Assembly (NCBI GenBank): GCA_005408345.1
Contig: SEMN01000041.1
Location: forward strand, 1,171,501 to 1,235,500
Direction: 5' to 3'
Length of the DNA: 64,000 nucleotides
Origin: Macquaria australasica
Lineage: Eukaryota > Chordata > Actinopteri > Centrarchiformes > Percichthyidae
The position numbers and the translations under genes are program-made. The number at the start of each line of letters is the position of its first letter. Within the stretch, counting starts at the first letter, position 1. Below the pieces are notes generated by a model, which ran no database searches, was not told the DNA's origin, and saw only the letters and a list, made by a program, of their open reading frames with translations. This document shows, in pieces, positions 1-13,700 of the stretch.

Positions 1-630
1 GCACAAAATCACCATACAGTTACTGTATATACAAAACAGTACAATCATCATTTTCTTCAAAAAATACTGGTTACAAAATATCATTACTCAACTTTATGCT
101 TCTTTGTCTATCAAAAATAAAAATCTTTTCACAATATTCTTTGGCAAATACATTCTTTCATCTATAGTAAGATTTCCAGTGACCGGGGTGCTTGTTCAGA
201 CGTGAGGCCGACGTTAAATTGCCATCAGATTGTCATAAAATGTCTGAAAGGGGCTTCAAATGACTCAAGAACTTTAGCTACACCAGAGCTGGAAAACTAT
301 CCAACATTTGACTTCCTGAATTAAGCAAATCTGAAGCCTTGTGTCGTTGTTTAACTCGATTATGCAATGTATTTGCCATTGGCCCACAACACCCCATATA
401 CATTCTTTTCCCCAAGATAAAACGTTTAGAGTAAACATATTTGATTCACAGAATGAAGAAAGTCAAGCTCAACAAAACATAAAGAAAAGACCAGAGAGAT
501 AAAGCACCAGGATGAATATTTTCAGAAATGCAGGTTATAAAATTGTTCTGTTAATGTGTAAAAATATCAGGTTCAGGTAGCCAGAGTCTATGTTTGGTCA
601 AAAAAGCAAATGTAACCATGGTCACAGTAT
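1..630 (-). other. 3' untranslated/downstream region of the poly-PYD gene
   Basis: This stretch lies directly after the CARD stop codon (TAA at 631-633 on the minus strand). I see no ORF or recognisable repeat and no clear AATAAA on the minus strand, so the true 3' end may lie beyond the left edge. Confidence 0.4.
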
Positions 631-899
631 TTATGACTCTTTGCGCTTGAGACCAGCGACAAGATATGACTCCTTCTCCGCAAGGATTTTGTAGAAGATG
701 TCTTTGCATGCATGTCCACCAGCTTTCAGGGGACCATGAAAGAGTGTCCTCATCATCTCCTGCGTGGTCGGCTTAGCTCTGATTCTATCATAATCTTCAT
801 GTTGGATCACACCTTCTCTCTTGAGATTATCCAAGATTGGCCCTATATTGCTCACTCTCTCGATCAGATCACACTGGTGTTTATCCACAAAGTGCTCCC
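631..899 (-). CDS. CARD exon (last exon)
   Basis: The exon begins after the CCCTCAG acceptor, completes a split Gly codon, and encodes 88 residues to a TAA stop. It starts GEHFVDKHQCDLIERV and contains MRTLFHGPLKAGG, ACKDIFYKIL and ESYLVAGLK. This is the pattern of the CARDs at the end of ASC and NLRP1: HFVD.H..LI.RV at the start, CKD before helix 5, and a final YLV..L. In those proteins the CARD binds caspase-1-type CARDs or ASC. Here it is the C-terminal effector domain, about residues 1818-1906, and would stay joined to UPA after FIIND self-cleavage. Confidence 0.88.
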
Positions 900-3800
900 C
901 TGAGGGCAGAGGGGACGAAAAATGAATTGATTTAGGATACTATCAGTGAACATCAGTTTCTTTAAGATTTACAAAATGAAAGGGTTAATTGCAAAGTGAC
1001 ACTCAAACCACTTCACTAGCGTAAAAATAAAACATAAAAATAAGAACACCACAAATACCTGTTGAGCTTAAACGGTGTGTCACTGTTTAAGTTGGACAGT
1101 CGAACATTAAAAATTTCATTGGTTTAATCTCAAATTATAGTTTTGGTCGACTTCCAAAGGCAAAAACGTACATTCAGACTCTTTTGAGAAATATAAACAT
1201 TATATTGACAAGAAATATTAACAAGTACATTCCCAGCAGGATGTTTTGTCACAGCCAGGTAATGAGCCTGTAAGAATAAAAGGCTTAGACATTATTAATT
1301 TTGTTGCTGTATAATAAATCCAGTGGTTATGGCCTCTTTGATAATTTGCAAATAGGAGTATGCACACATCCAGACCAAAACAAAAGGCAGGCGCTAGTGG
1401 GATCATTATTTTGGAAGAATGGCTTTCTTTCTTTATTTATTTTTACTTCTGTTAATTTTAAATACAATTACAAAAGTACAATTGCATATCTTATGTACCC
1501 ATATTTTGTACATTTATTAGTGCAAGTAAAAGTAAAAACAAAAAAAAAGGGCTGTCACAGATACCACCATAGATAACACTATGTTATTAATTACCAGTCA
1601 TGGGTTTATCTTATTGAAATAATCTATAGAAGGTAATCTATAGAACTGTAAGAGCTTCATCACATCTTTCAGCAAAGTTAAGTGGGCTGGTGGGTTCTTC
1701 TGTTTCCAGTTTAACAAAATCAGTCCTCGTGCTAACACTGTCACAAAAGTATCGTATTCTATTAATTATTTGACAGCTCTATCATAACTGCCTTCACTCC
1801 AAACTGCTGCTAGAACTCAGTCGGGTTTGATTTGCTTCTGTAAAACCAATAATTAACAATGCTTGGGCAGTCCCAAAACATGTGTATGGCTTTCTTATTT
1901 TAAATGCAGTAGTGATAGAAGACGCTGTGTTGGTTCTGACTTTTGCTTTTTGGTTTTGTTTTGGGTGAGTCTGTCTCAGAGCAGACTAACAGCGGAGTGG
2001 AGCTTTTCCACACTCCGAAATCCAAAGTGCAGTTCTTCTAAATACAAATCATTTGAAATGTCTTACCTTGTGTAGGACCAGTGCTTTGGTATTCATCTGA
2101 AAAATGCAGAGGCAAAGAAAATATGGATATGTAGCTGATTTACTGCCTTTATCTAACAGTAGACATCTGCTTCATTAATGATGCATATTCAGTAAAATGA
2201 AAGTGCTACATAGGCGATGCAGATAAATTCTTTTGGGATTATTTGGAACTGACCTTTTCGAATCACACAGGTCCATAATGGTTGACGCTCATTTATTTGT
2301 GTGAGCTTGAGCGTGAAGTTTCTGTCTGGATTTTCAATGAACACTTCGAAGAAATTTGGGTCTCTGCTTTCATATCTGAGCTTTAATCTCTGTGACAGAA
2401 ATAAATAATAAAAGTTAGACTTTGTGCCAGAGTGACAGAAATTCTTGTTTTTTTCTTTTTCATGTTTTCAAATGAGGTTAAGAAAATTGTAGTGGTATTC
2501 TCACTTACATCAAAGACATCTAGAAACAGGGACAAAAAAAGATGAATATATCAGCTGTATATTGCCAAATGCAATAAAATGTTTAAATGGAGGATCACAT
2601 GGAGCCAAGCGTTGTCATGATTGAAGATATATTTTTCTGTAGTTTTTATTGCCTGTTATGCAGACATCACAAATTACTTGTTAGCTCAAGATAATAGTGC
2701 TCATAATATTCAGCGATAACGTGTCTTTATATTATCACCCCCCCAAAAATTGGATAATGAAGTGATAATTATGAGATAATAGCCCTAAAAAAATGGAATC
2801 CAGAGCACTGAAAACTAAGAAAAACACTGCAGTTGTTGTATTATCATTTCAGATTTTCAGAAAGATTGATAAAAATAACATTTCAAAAATACACTGAAAT
2901 GGAGGCGAGTAGAAACTGTCCTTGAAGTTGGAACAGGTCTTGATCTCTCAGCGACTTCATCCCTACAGTAGCTGGAGAAAGTAACAAGCCCATAGTGCCA
3001 CACAGTTTGCGTAAAGAGGGTTTTTTTTTTTTTTTTTTACAAGCCTTGAAGCCTTCTACAAATGTTTTAGGAAAATGTGATGCCTTTAGCAGTTCAAACC
3101 GTACTTCAGGACAAATTTCTGCACCGTTCAAATCTGCTGTTAGGATGAAACGATCATGCATTTTCAGGGACGTCTCTGGATGTGGCTTTCGGATCACTTT
3201 GTAACCGCAGGTTAATTCTCTCTTGTCAAACTCCTGCAGAAAAACAAACAAACCAAAAAACCTTCCTCAGAACAAAGTTGCTGTAAGGTTACAGTAGCCA
3301 GCGTTGTTGTTTGAGCTGTGTATTTATCAATTTATTTGTGGTGCCATTGTGTATCTTATTAGAATTGGTATTTGTGACAGTAAGAGATGCAATAACCTGT
3401 AGTAGACCAGGATCACAAGGGATCAGATAGACATGCAGTGTGAGGAATGCTGTGTTGGTCTTATATATTAACACCTTACAGTTTATTTTGACTGAAAAGC
3501 CGGCCTTCATCAGGACCGCTCTTGGAGAGAAAACTGGTTCGGTTAACTTGACATGGGATGGTGTGACCTCAGCCACTTTTTCCACAACATCTCCGCAGTC
3601 ATCTATGTGTAGGACTGCAAACTTGTCTGATATTTTAGGGATGTCATCTACAACAAATACAAGAACACACAATTAGTGAGGAGAAAAGGATCGCATCAGT
3701 TTTTGTACACGTTATCATAAATTTTAAACGTTAGTACATTTTTAATTCCTTTCTTACCGATGCAGATCCAGTGTGGCAGGTACACTGCATCAAACTTCCC

Positions 3801-4665
3801 GACAATGACTGTGATGTCCATTAGGGGACCTGCAGGCATGTAGTTGATGCTTTCCATCCTCTCCATATGTTCCTCCCAAGAGCAAAACTGGTACTTAAAG
3901 CTGACCTTTTCCTTACAGACCCAGAACAAGCCAGAGACACTGCATTCAAAGTTCCCTGCTTCAGACTGTTGGCTACAAGGTGAATGAAAATGTTTTTATT
4001 TGGTGTGAAACGTAGCATTAACACAATTATTGTAATGTTGCATTAAAATGATCTTAGTTTTCCTTCTGTGAAAAATTCCCAGGAACCAAGCTCAACTCTT
4101 TCCTCCAGTTCAAGTATTTAGGATGTTATTTTTACCTGTAAGTTGGATCCTCATCTGCATCTGCACTTTTCACTTCAGGTTCAAGTTTAGTCCAGTCACT
4201 GGAGTCCTGCTGCAGAGGACAATCATTTTAAATAAATGAGTGGAGATGTTTCTTTTTGCAACACCACATAAATTAACAAATGAATGAAGGTAAGGGATTA
4301 CCATAATGCTTCCACAACCCTCAAGCTCCAAGCTTCTTGAAGGCCCTTGTGAAGAAAGATAGGAATTTGTTTGTATGTTGATATATAAAATCATACGGTA
4401 ACTTTCCGTATATTTAGCTGCTTTTCTGCTACATAGTTCTGCTCTGAGAGCAAGATGTTACAGAAGGTAGTATTGTAATGTAAAGTGTGAAGTAATGGGC
4501 GTTGATGTTGCAGTCATGCTATATACAGTGCGTTTATATGCACCACCTTATTTTGGAAGCATGGCTTTCTTATTTTAAATGTAGTGATAGAAGACGCTGT
4601 GTTGGACCTCACGTTTTGTTTTGTTGCTGTGTGTGTCTGTGTCAGAGCAGACTAACAGTGAAGTG

Positions 4666-4733
<68 letters not shown>

Positions 4734-7700
4734 GCCTCACAGCGTGAATGTGTCTAAATCTGACAAATAATCAAATGTTCAACAGTGGAAAAAAACTAAA
4801 TTAGACTTTCAGAGGCTACTTTGTGTTGGTTTCAGTTTCAGTGAGACTTTGGATGGAGTTAATTTAAATACGAGGATGCATCGCTCCGTGTAATAATCTC
4901 TCCACACGCTAAAACACTGACTGATCTAGAGTGAGTGACTAGTTTTTAGACAGCATATACTTCTAGATAATATAACATTCAAAACAAACATACAAATTCA
5001 AATGGCTACCTGACTGTCCACATGTATTTTGAATTAAGGAAAAAAACATTAACAAATAACATTAAAGTTAAATAATTCAGACCTCGCTCTGCATTCCAGA
5101 TTTTTGATATTAGTTTAGGATTGTTTTATTTCCCCACAACTTACCTTTGGATCCTGACCTGGTCTCTGACAACCTCTGCACCAGATCAGTCCTGTTCATC
5201 TTCTTTAAAGCCATCCTGGTCACCAACGGTTTAGACCAATGTTTCTCTGAGGAGAAAGAAAATAGAAAATGACTCATGACTGACTGATTCACAACCAGAC
5301 TACAAACAACTTTAGTCAGATTTAGTTGCTTTTGAATAAAACATAATATGAAGGATTAATTGCAAAATGACACTAAAACCTGCTCATTTCTGACAACATA
5401 AATCAATCACAGAGAGAGAGGTTTGACACCATATCAGTAACACCTATTAAATCTAAAGGAGGAAATTCAACTCAATGATTTCTGCAGTCAGAATTATGAC
5501 AGTGGTGTTGTTGCATTGCTGCCTGTCCCCTACTTTTTCCATATTTCACATTGGTGATTGAAGAAAGTCTGAACCCAAGCAGATGTGCTTAGTTACTATG
5601 AATAATACCATTTATTTATTACACACTTATGAGACACATATGATTGTGTAAAGTGGCAGTTTTTGTATTATTTCTCTGACCTTTGGATCCTGAGCTGGTC
5701 TCTGACAACCTCTGCACCAGATCAGTCCTGTTCATCTTCTTTAAAGTCTCCCTGGTCACCTCCACAGACTGTTGGCCGTAGATCTCCACCATCAGCTCCA
5801 CTATTTTGACTCTGTCTGCCGTCTCCATTCGGAATCTTGGGATTCTTGGGAGGCCTTCCTTCATTACAGTGTGCCACAGGAACCACTTGAATTGCTCAAG
5901 CTCCCTGTAACTTAACTCTTTCAGTATCTCCATAAGCTTCTTCTGAAGTGATGTCATGGTTACTTCCTGGTGGATTCAAAGTGATCAGAGGGCATTTATG
6001 TAATATCTCCACTGTAGTGATGAAACATTAATTTATTTGCATCAATGTAAGTATTTAAGTCTTGAGAGTATTGTAAATAACTAACATCAACCACATTAGG
6101 CACAATGATACATTTGGTGAAATCAGATTTTAAGATGACTATAAAACAAAGTACTTCTACGTGTGTTCATTTCTGTAGCATCATCACAACACAGTATGAT
6201 TCATTTCATTCATTTCTATTAACTGGTTATTAGTAATTGAGCTTCATTGACTGTCTCTAACTCTCTCTGACACTGTGCTACCAAAAGCAGGAATGAGCCA
6301 CCTGATCACATGTTCTCATCGCTTCTACAGCAGTTGTGATGGTTCTGGTTTAAAAACATCTTCCACCTCTTTACTGTCAGGATGAGGATCATTTTCAACC
6401 TGTAACTATTAAATGAAAGCTGTGTTGTGTAAAGTGTGTGATGTAACATTACTCACTTTCTGGAACGGTTTAGACCAATGTTTCTCTGAGGAGAAAGAAA
6501 ATAGAAAATGACTCATGACTGACTGATTCACAACCAGACTACAAACAACTTTAGTCAGATTTAGTTGCTTTTGAATAAAACATAATATGAAGGATTAATT
6601 GCAAAATGACACTAAAACCTGCTCATTTCTGACAACATAAATCAATCACAGAGAGAGAGGTTTGACACCATATCAGTAACACCTATTAAATCTAAAGGAG
6701 GAAATTCAACTCAATGATTTCTGCAGTCAGAATTATGACAGTGGTGTTGTTGCATTGCTGCCTGTCCCCTACTTTTTCCATATTTCACATTGGTGATTGA
6801 AGAAAGTCTGAACCCAAGCAGATGTGCTTAGTTACTATGAATAATACCATTTATTTATTACACACTTATGAGACACATATGATTGTGTAAAGTGGCAGTT
6901 TTTGTATTATTTCTCTGACCTTTGGATCCTGAGCTGGTCTCTGACAACCTCTGCACCAGATCAGTCCTGTTCATCTTCTTTAAAGTCTCCCTGGTCACCT
7001 CCACAGACTGTTGGCCGTAGATCTCCACCATCAGCTCCACTATTTTGACTCTGTCTGCCGTCTCCATTCGGAATCTTGGGATTCTTGGGAGGCCTTCCTT
7101 CATTACAGTGTGCCACAGGAACCACTTGAATTGCTCAAGCTCCCTGTAACTTAACTCTTTCAGTATCTCCATAAGCTTCTTCTGAAGTGATGTCATGGTT
7201 ACTTCCTGGTGGATTCAAAGTGATCAGAGGGCATTTATGTAATATCTCCACTGTAGTGATGAAACATTAATTTATTTGCATCAATGTAAGCATTTAAGTC
7301 TTGAGAGTATTGTAACAACTAACATCAACCACATTAGGCACAATGATACATTTGGTGAAATCAGATTTTAAGATGGCTATAAAAACAAAGTACTTCTACG
7401 TGTGTTCATTTCTGTAGCATCATCACAACACAGTATGATTCATTTCATTCATTTCTATTAACTGGTTATTAGTAATTGAGCTTCATTGACTGTCTCTAAC
7501 TCTCTCTGACACTGTGCTACCAAAAGCAGGAATGAGCCACCTGATCACATGTTCTCATCGCTTCTACAGCAGTTGTGATGGTTCTGGTTTAAAAACATCT
7601 TCCACCTCTTTACTGTCAGGATGAGGATCATTTTCAACCTGTAACTATTAAATGAAAGCTGTGTTGTGTAAAGTGTGTGATGTAACATTACTCACTTTCT

Positions 7701-10700
7701 GGAACGGTTTAGACCAATGTTTCTCTGAGGAGAAAGAAAATAGAAAATGACTCATGACTGACTGATTCACAACCAGACTACAAACAACTTTAGTCAGATT
7801 TAGTTGCTTTTGAATAAAACATAATATGAAGGATTAATTGCAAAATGACACTAAAACCTGCTCATTTCTGACAACATAAATCAATCACAGAGAGAGAGGT
7901 TTGACACCATATCAGTAACACCTATTAAATCTAAAGGAGGAAATTCAACTCAATGATTTCTGCAGTCAGAATTATGACAGTGGTGTTGTTGCATTGCTGC
8001 CTGTCCCCTACTTTTTCCATATTTCACATTGGTGATTGAATAAAGTCTGAACCCAAGCAGATGTGCTTAGTTACTATGAATAATACCATTTATTTATTAC
8101 ACACTTATGAGACACATATGATTGTGTAAAGTGGCAGTTTTTGTATTATTTCTCTGACCTTTGGATCCTGAGCTGGTCTCTGACAACCTCTGCACCAGAT
8201 CAGTCCTGTTCATCTTCTTTAAAGCCTCCCTGGTCACCTCCACAGACTGTTGGCCGTAGATCTCCACCATCAGCTCCACTATTTTGACTCTGTCTGCCGT
8301 CTCCATTCGGAATCTTGGGATTCTTGGGAGGCCTTCCTTCATTACAGTGTGCCACAGGAACCACTTGAATAGCTCAAGCTCCCTGTAACTTAACTCTTTC
8401 AGTATCTCCATAAGCTTCTTCTGAAGTGATGTCATGGTTACTTCCTGGTGGATTCAAAGTGATCAGAGGGCATTTATGTAATATCTCCACTGTAGTGATG
8501 AAACATTAATTTATTTGCATCAATGTAAGCATTTAAGTCTTGAGAGTATTGTAACAACTAACATCAACCACATTAGGCACAATGATACATTTGGTGAAAT
8601 CAGATTTTAAGATGGCTATAAAAACAAAGTACTTCTACGTGTGTTCATTTCTGTAGCATCATCACAACACAGTATGATTCATTTCATTCATTTCTATTAA
8701 CTGGTTATTAGTAATTGAGCTTTATTGACTGTCTCTAACTCTCTCTGACACTGTGCTACCAAAAGCAGGAATGAGCCACCTGATCACATGTTCTCATCGC
8801 TTCTACAGCAGCTGTGATGGTTCTGGTTTAAAAACGTCTTCCACCTCTTTACTGTCAGGATGAGGATCATTTTCAACCTGTAACTATTAAATGAAAGCTG
8901 TGTTGTGTAAAGTGTGTGATGTAACATTACTCACTTTCTGGAACGGTTTAGAGCAATGTTTCTCTGAGGAGAAAGAAAATAGAAAATGACTCATGACTGA
9001 CTGATTCACAACCAGACTACAAACAACTTTAGTCAGATTTAATTGCTTTTGAATAAAACATAGTATGAAGGATCATTTCAAAATGACACTAAAATCTGCT
9101 CATTTCTGACATCATAAATCAATCACAGAAAGAGAGAGAGGTTTGACACCATAGCATTAGCACCCATTAAATCTAAAGGAGATGATTCAACTCAGTGATT
9201 TCTGCAGTCAAAATTATGACAGTGGTGTTGTTGCATTGCTGCCTGTCCCCTACTTTTTCCATATTTCACATTGGTGATTGAATAAAGTCTGAACACGAGC
9301 AGATGTGCTTAGTTACTATGAATGATACAATTTATTTATTACACACTTATGAGACACATATGATTGTGTAAAGTGGCAGTTTTTGTATTATTTCTCTGAC
9401 CTTTGGATCCTGACCTGGTCTCTGACAACCTCTGCACCAGATCAGTCCTGTTCATCTTCTTTAAAGCCTCCCTGGTCACCTCCACAGACTGTTGGCCGTA
9501 GATCTCCACCATCAGCTCCACTATTTTGACTCTGTCTGCCGTCTCCATTCGGAATCTTGGGATTCTTGGGAGGCCTTTCATTATGTCAGTGCGCCGCACA
9601 AACCGCTTGAATTGCTCGAGCTCCCCATGACTTAACTCTTTCAGTATCTCCATAAGCTTCTCCTGAAGTGATGTCATGGTTACTTCCTGGTGGATTCAAA
9701 GTGATCAGAGGACATTTATGTAATATCTCCACTGTAGTGATGAAACACTTAATTTATTTGCATCAATGTAAGCATTTAAGTCTTGAGAGTATTGTAACAA
9801 CTAACATCAACCACATTAGGCACAATGATACATTTGGTAATATCAGATTTTAAGATGGCTATAAAAACAAAGTACTTCTACATGTGTTCATTTCTGTAGC
9901 ATCATCACAACACAGTATGATTCATTTCATTCATTTCTATTAACTGGTTATTAGTAATTGAGCTTTATTGACTGTCTCTAACTCTCTCTGACACTGTGCT
10001 ACCAAAAGCAGGAATGAGCCACCTGATCACATGTTCTCATCGCTTCTACAGCAGCTGTGATGGTTCTGGTTTAAAAACGTCTTCCACCTCTTTACTGTCA
10101 GGATGAGGATCATTTTCAACCTGTAACTATTAAATGAAAGCTGTGTTGTGTAAAGTGTGTGATGTAACATTACTCACTTTCTGGAACGGTTTAGAGCAAT
10201 GTTTCTCTGAGGAGAAAGAAAATAGAAAATGACTCATGACTGACTGATTCACAACCAGACTACAAACAACTTTAGTCAGATTTAGTTGCTTTTGAATAAA
10301 ACATAGTATGAAGGATTAATTGCAAAATGACACTAAAATCTGCTCATTTCTGACAACATAAATCAATCACAGAGAGAGAGAGGTTTAACACCATATCAGT
10401 AACACCCATCAAATCTAAAGGAGGTGATTCAACTCAGTGATTTCTGCAGTCAAAATTATGACAGTGGTGTTGTTGCATTGCTGCCTGTCCCCTAGTTTTT
10501 CCATATTTCACATTGGTGATTGAATAAAGTCTGAACACGAGCAGATGTGCTTAGTTACTATGAATAATACAATTTATTTATTAGACATTTATGAGACACA
10601 TATGATTGTGTAAAGTGGCAGTTTTTGTATTATTTCTCTGACCTTTGGATCCTGACCTGGTCTCTGACAACCTCTGCACCAGATCAGTCCTGTTCATCTT

Positions 10701-13700
10701 CTTTAAAGTCTCCCTGGTCACCTCCACAGACTGTTGGCCGTAGATCTCCACCATCAGCTCCACTATTTTGACTCTGTCTGCCGTCTCCATTCGGAATCTT
10801 GGGATTCCTGGGAGGCCTTCCTTCATGTCAGTGTGCTGCACAAACTGCTTGAATTGCTCGAGCTCCCCATGACTTAACTCTTTCAGTATCTCCATAAGCT
10901 TCTCCTGAAGTGATGTCATGGTTACTTCCTGATGGATTCAAAGTGATCAGAGGGCATTTATGTAATATCTCCACTGTAGTGATGAAACATTAATTTATTT
11001 GCATCAATGTAAGCATTTAAGTCTTGAGAGTATTTTAACAAGTCGCCTCACAGCAAGAGGGTTCTGGGTTCGCACCCGACGGCCGGCTGGGGCCCTTCTG
11101 TGTGGAGTTTGCATGTTCTCCCCATGTCCGCGTGGGTTCTCTCCGGGCACTTCGGCTTCCTCCCACCATCCAAAGACATGCAAGTTAGGTTAATTGGTGA
11201 TTCTAAATTGTCCGTAGGTGTGACTGTGAGTGTAAATGTTTGTCTGTCTCTATGTGTCAGCCCTGTGATTGACTGGCGACTAGTCCTGGGTGTACCCCGC
11301 CTCTCGCCCAATGTCAGCTGGGATTGGCTCCAGCCACCCGCGACCCTCTAAGAGGATAAGCGGTATAGAAAATGGATGGATGGATGGAGTATTTTAACAA
11401 CTAACATCAACCACATTAGGCACAATGATACATTTGGTGAAATAAGATTTTAAGATGGCTATAAAAACAAAGTACTTCTACATGTGTTCATTTCTGTAGC
11501 ATCATCACAACACAGTATGATTCATTTCATTCATTTCTATTAACTGGTTATTAGTAATTGAGCTTTATTGACTGTCTCTAACTCTCTCTGACACTGTGCT
11601 ACCAAAAGCAGGAATGAGCCACCTGATCACATGTTCTCATCGCTTCTACAGCAGCTGTGATGGTTCTGGTTTAAAAACGTCTTCCACCTCTTTACTGTCA
11701 GGATGAGGATCATTTTCAACCTGTAACTATTAAATGAAAGCTGTGTTGTGTAAAGTGTGTGATGTAACATTACTCACTTTCTGGAACGGTTTAGAGCAAT
11801 GTTTCTCTGAGGAGAAAGAAAATAGAAAATGACTCATGACTGACTGATTCACAACCAGACTACAAACAACTTTAGTCAGATTTAGTTGCTTTTGAATAAA
11901 ACATAGTATGAAGGATTAATTGCAAAATGACACTAAAATCTGCTCATTTCTGACAACATAAATCAATCACAGAGAGAGAGAGGTTTAACACCATATCAGT
12001 AACACCCATCAAATCTAAAGGAGGTGATTCAACTCAGTGATTTCTGCAGTCAAAATTATGACAGTGGTGTTGTTGCATTGCTGCCTGTCCCCTAGTTTTT
12101 CCATATTTCACATTGGTGATTGAATAAAGTCTGAACACGAGCAGATGTGCTTAGTTACTATGAATAATACAATTTATTTATTAGACATTTATGAGACACA
12201 TATGATTGTGTAAAGTGGCAGTTTTTGTATTATTTCTCTGACCTTTGGATCCTGACCTGGTCTCTGACAACCTCTGCACCAGATCAGTCCTGTTCATCTT
12301 CTTTAAAGTCTCCCTGGTCACCTCCACAGACTGTTGGCCGTAGATCTCCACCATCAGCTCCACTATTTTGACTCTGTCTGCCGTCTCCATTCGGAATCTT
12401 GGGATTCCTGGGAGGCCTTCCTTCATGTCAGTGTGCTGCACAAACTGCTTGAATTGCTCGAGCTCCCCATGACTTAACTCTTTCAGTATCTCCATAAGCT
12501 TCTCCTGAAGTGATGTCATGGTTACTTCCTGATGGATTCAAAGTGATCAGAGGGCATTTATGTAATATCTCCACTGTAGTGATGAAACATTAATTTATTT
12601 GCATCAATGTAAGCATTTAAGTCTTGAGAGTATTTTAACAAGTCGCCTCACAGCAAGAGGGTTCTGGGTTCGCACCCGACGGCCGGCTGGGGCCCTTCTG
12701 TGTGGAGTTTGCATGTTCTCCCCATGTCCGCGTGGGTTCTCTCCGGGCACTTCGGCTTCCTCCCACCATCCAAAGACATGCAAGTTAGGTTAATTGGTGA
12801 TTCTAAATTGTCCGTAGGTGTGACTGTGAGTGTAAATGTTTGTCTGTCTCTATGTGTCAGCCCTGTGATTGACTGGCGACTAGTCCTGGGTGTACCCCGC
12901 CTCTCGCCCAATGTCAGCTGGGATTGGCTCCAGCCACCCACGACCCTCTAAGAGGATAAGCGGTATAGAAAATGGATGGATGGATGGAGTATTTTAACAA
13001 CTAACATCAACCACATTAGGCACAATGATACATTTGGTGAAATAAGATTTTAAGATGGCTATAAAAACAAAGTACTTCTACATGTGTTCATTTCTGTAGC
13101 ATCATCACAACACAGTATGATTCATTTCATTCATTTCTATTAACTGGTTATTAGTAATTGAGCTTTATTGACTGTCTCTAACTCTCTCTGACACTGTGCT
13201 ACCAAAAGCAGGAATGAGCCACCTGATCACATGTTCTCATCGCTTCTACAGCAGCTGTGATGGTTCTGGTTTAAAAACATATTCCACCTCTTTACTGTCA
13301 GGATGAGGATCATTTTCAACCTGTAACTATTAAATGAAAGCTGTGTTGTGTAAAGTGTGTGATGTAACATTACTCACTTTCTGGAACGGTTTAGAGCAAT
13401 GTTTCTCTGAGGAGAAAGAAAATAGAAAATGACTCATGACTGACTGATTCACAACCAGACTACAAACAACTTTAGTCAGATTTAATTGCTTTTGAATAAA
13501 ACATAGTATGAAGGATCATTTCAAAATGACACTAAAATCTGCTCATTTCTGACATCATAAATCAATCACAGAAAGAGAGAGAGGTTTGACACCATAGCAT
13601 TAGCACCCATTAAATCTAAAGGAGGTGTTGATTCAACTCAGTGGTCATTTGTGAGGTCAAAGCATATGAACTGTAAACTGTACCTAATATTTTGCTCCTC

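Noticed and set aside
11048..11351. ORFs inside the SINE copies (also at about 12648, 14411 and 17416, both strands)
   Set aside because: They recur only because the SINE is repeated, have no domain, and lie on both strands of a retroposon.
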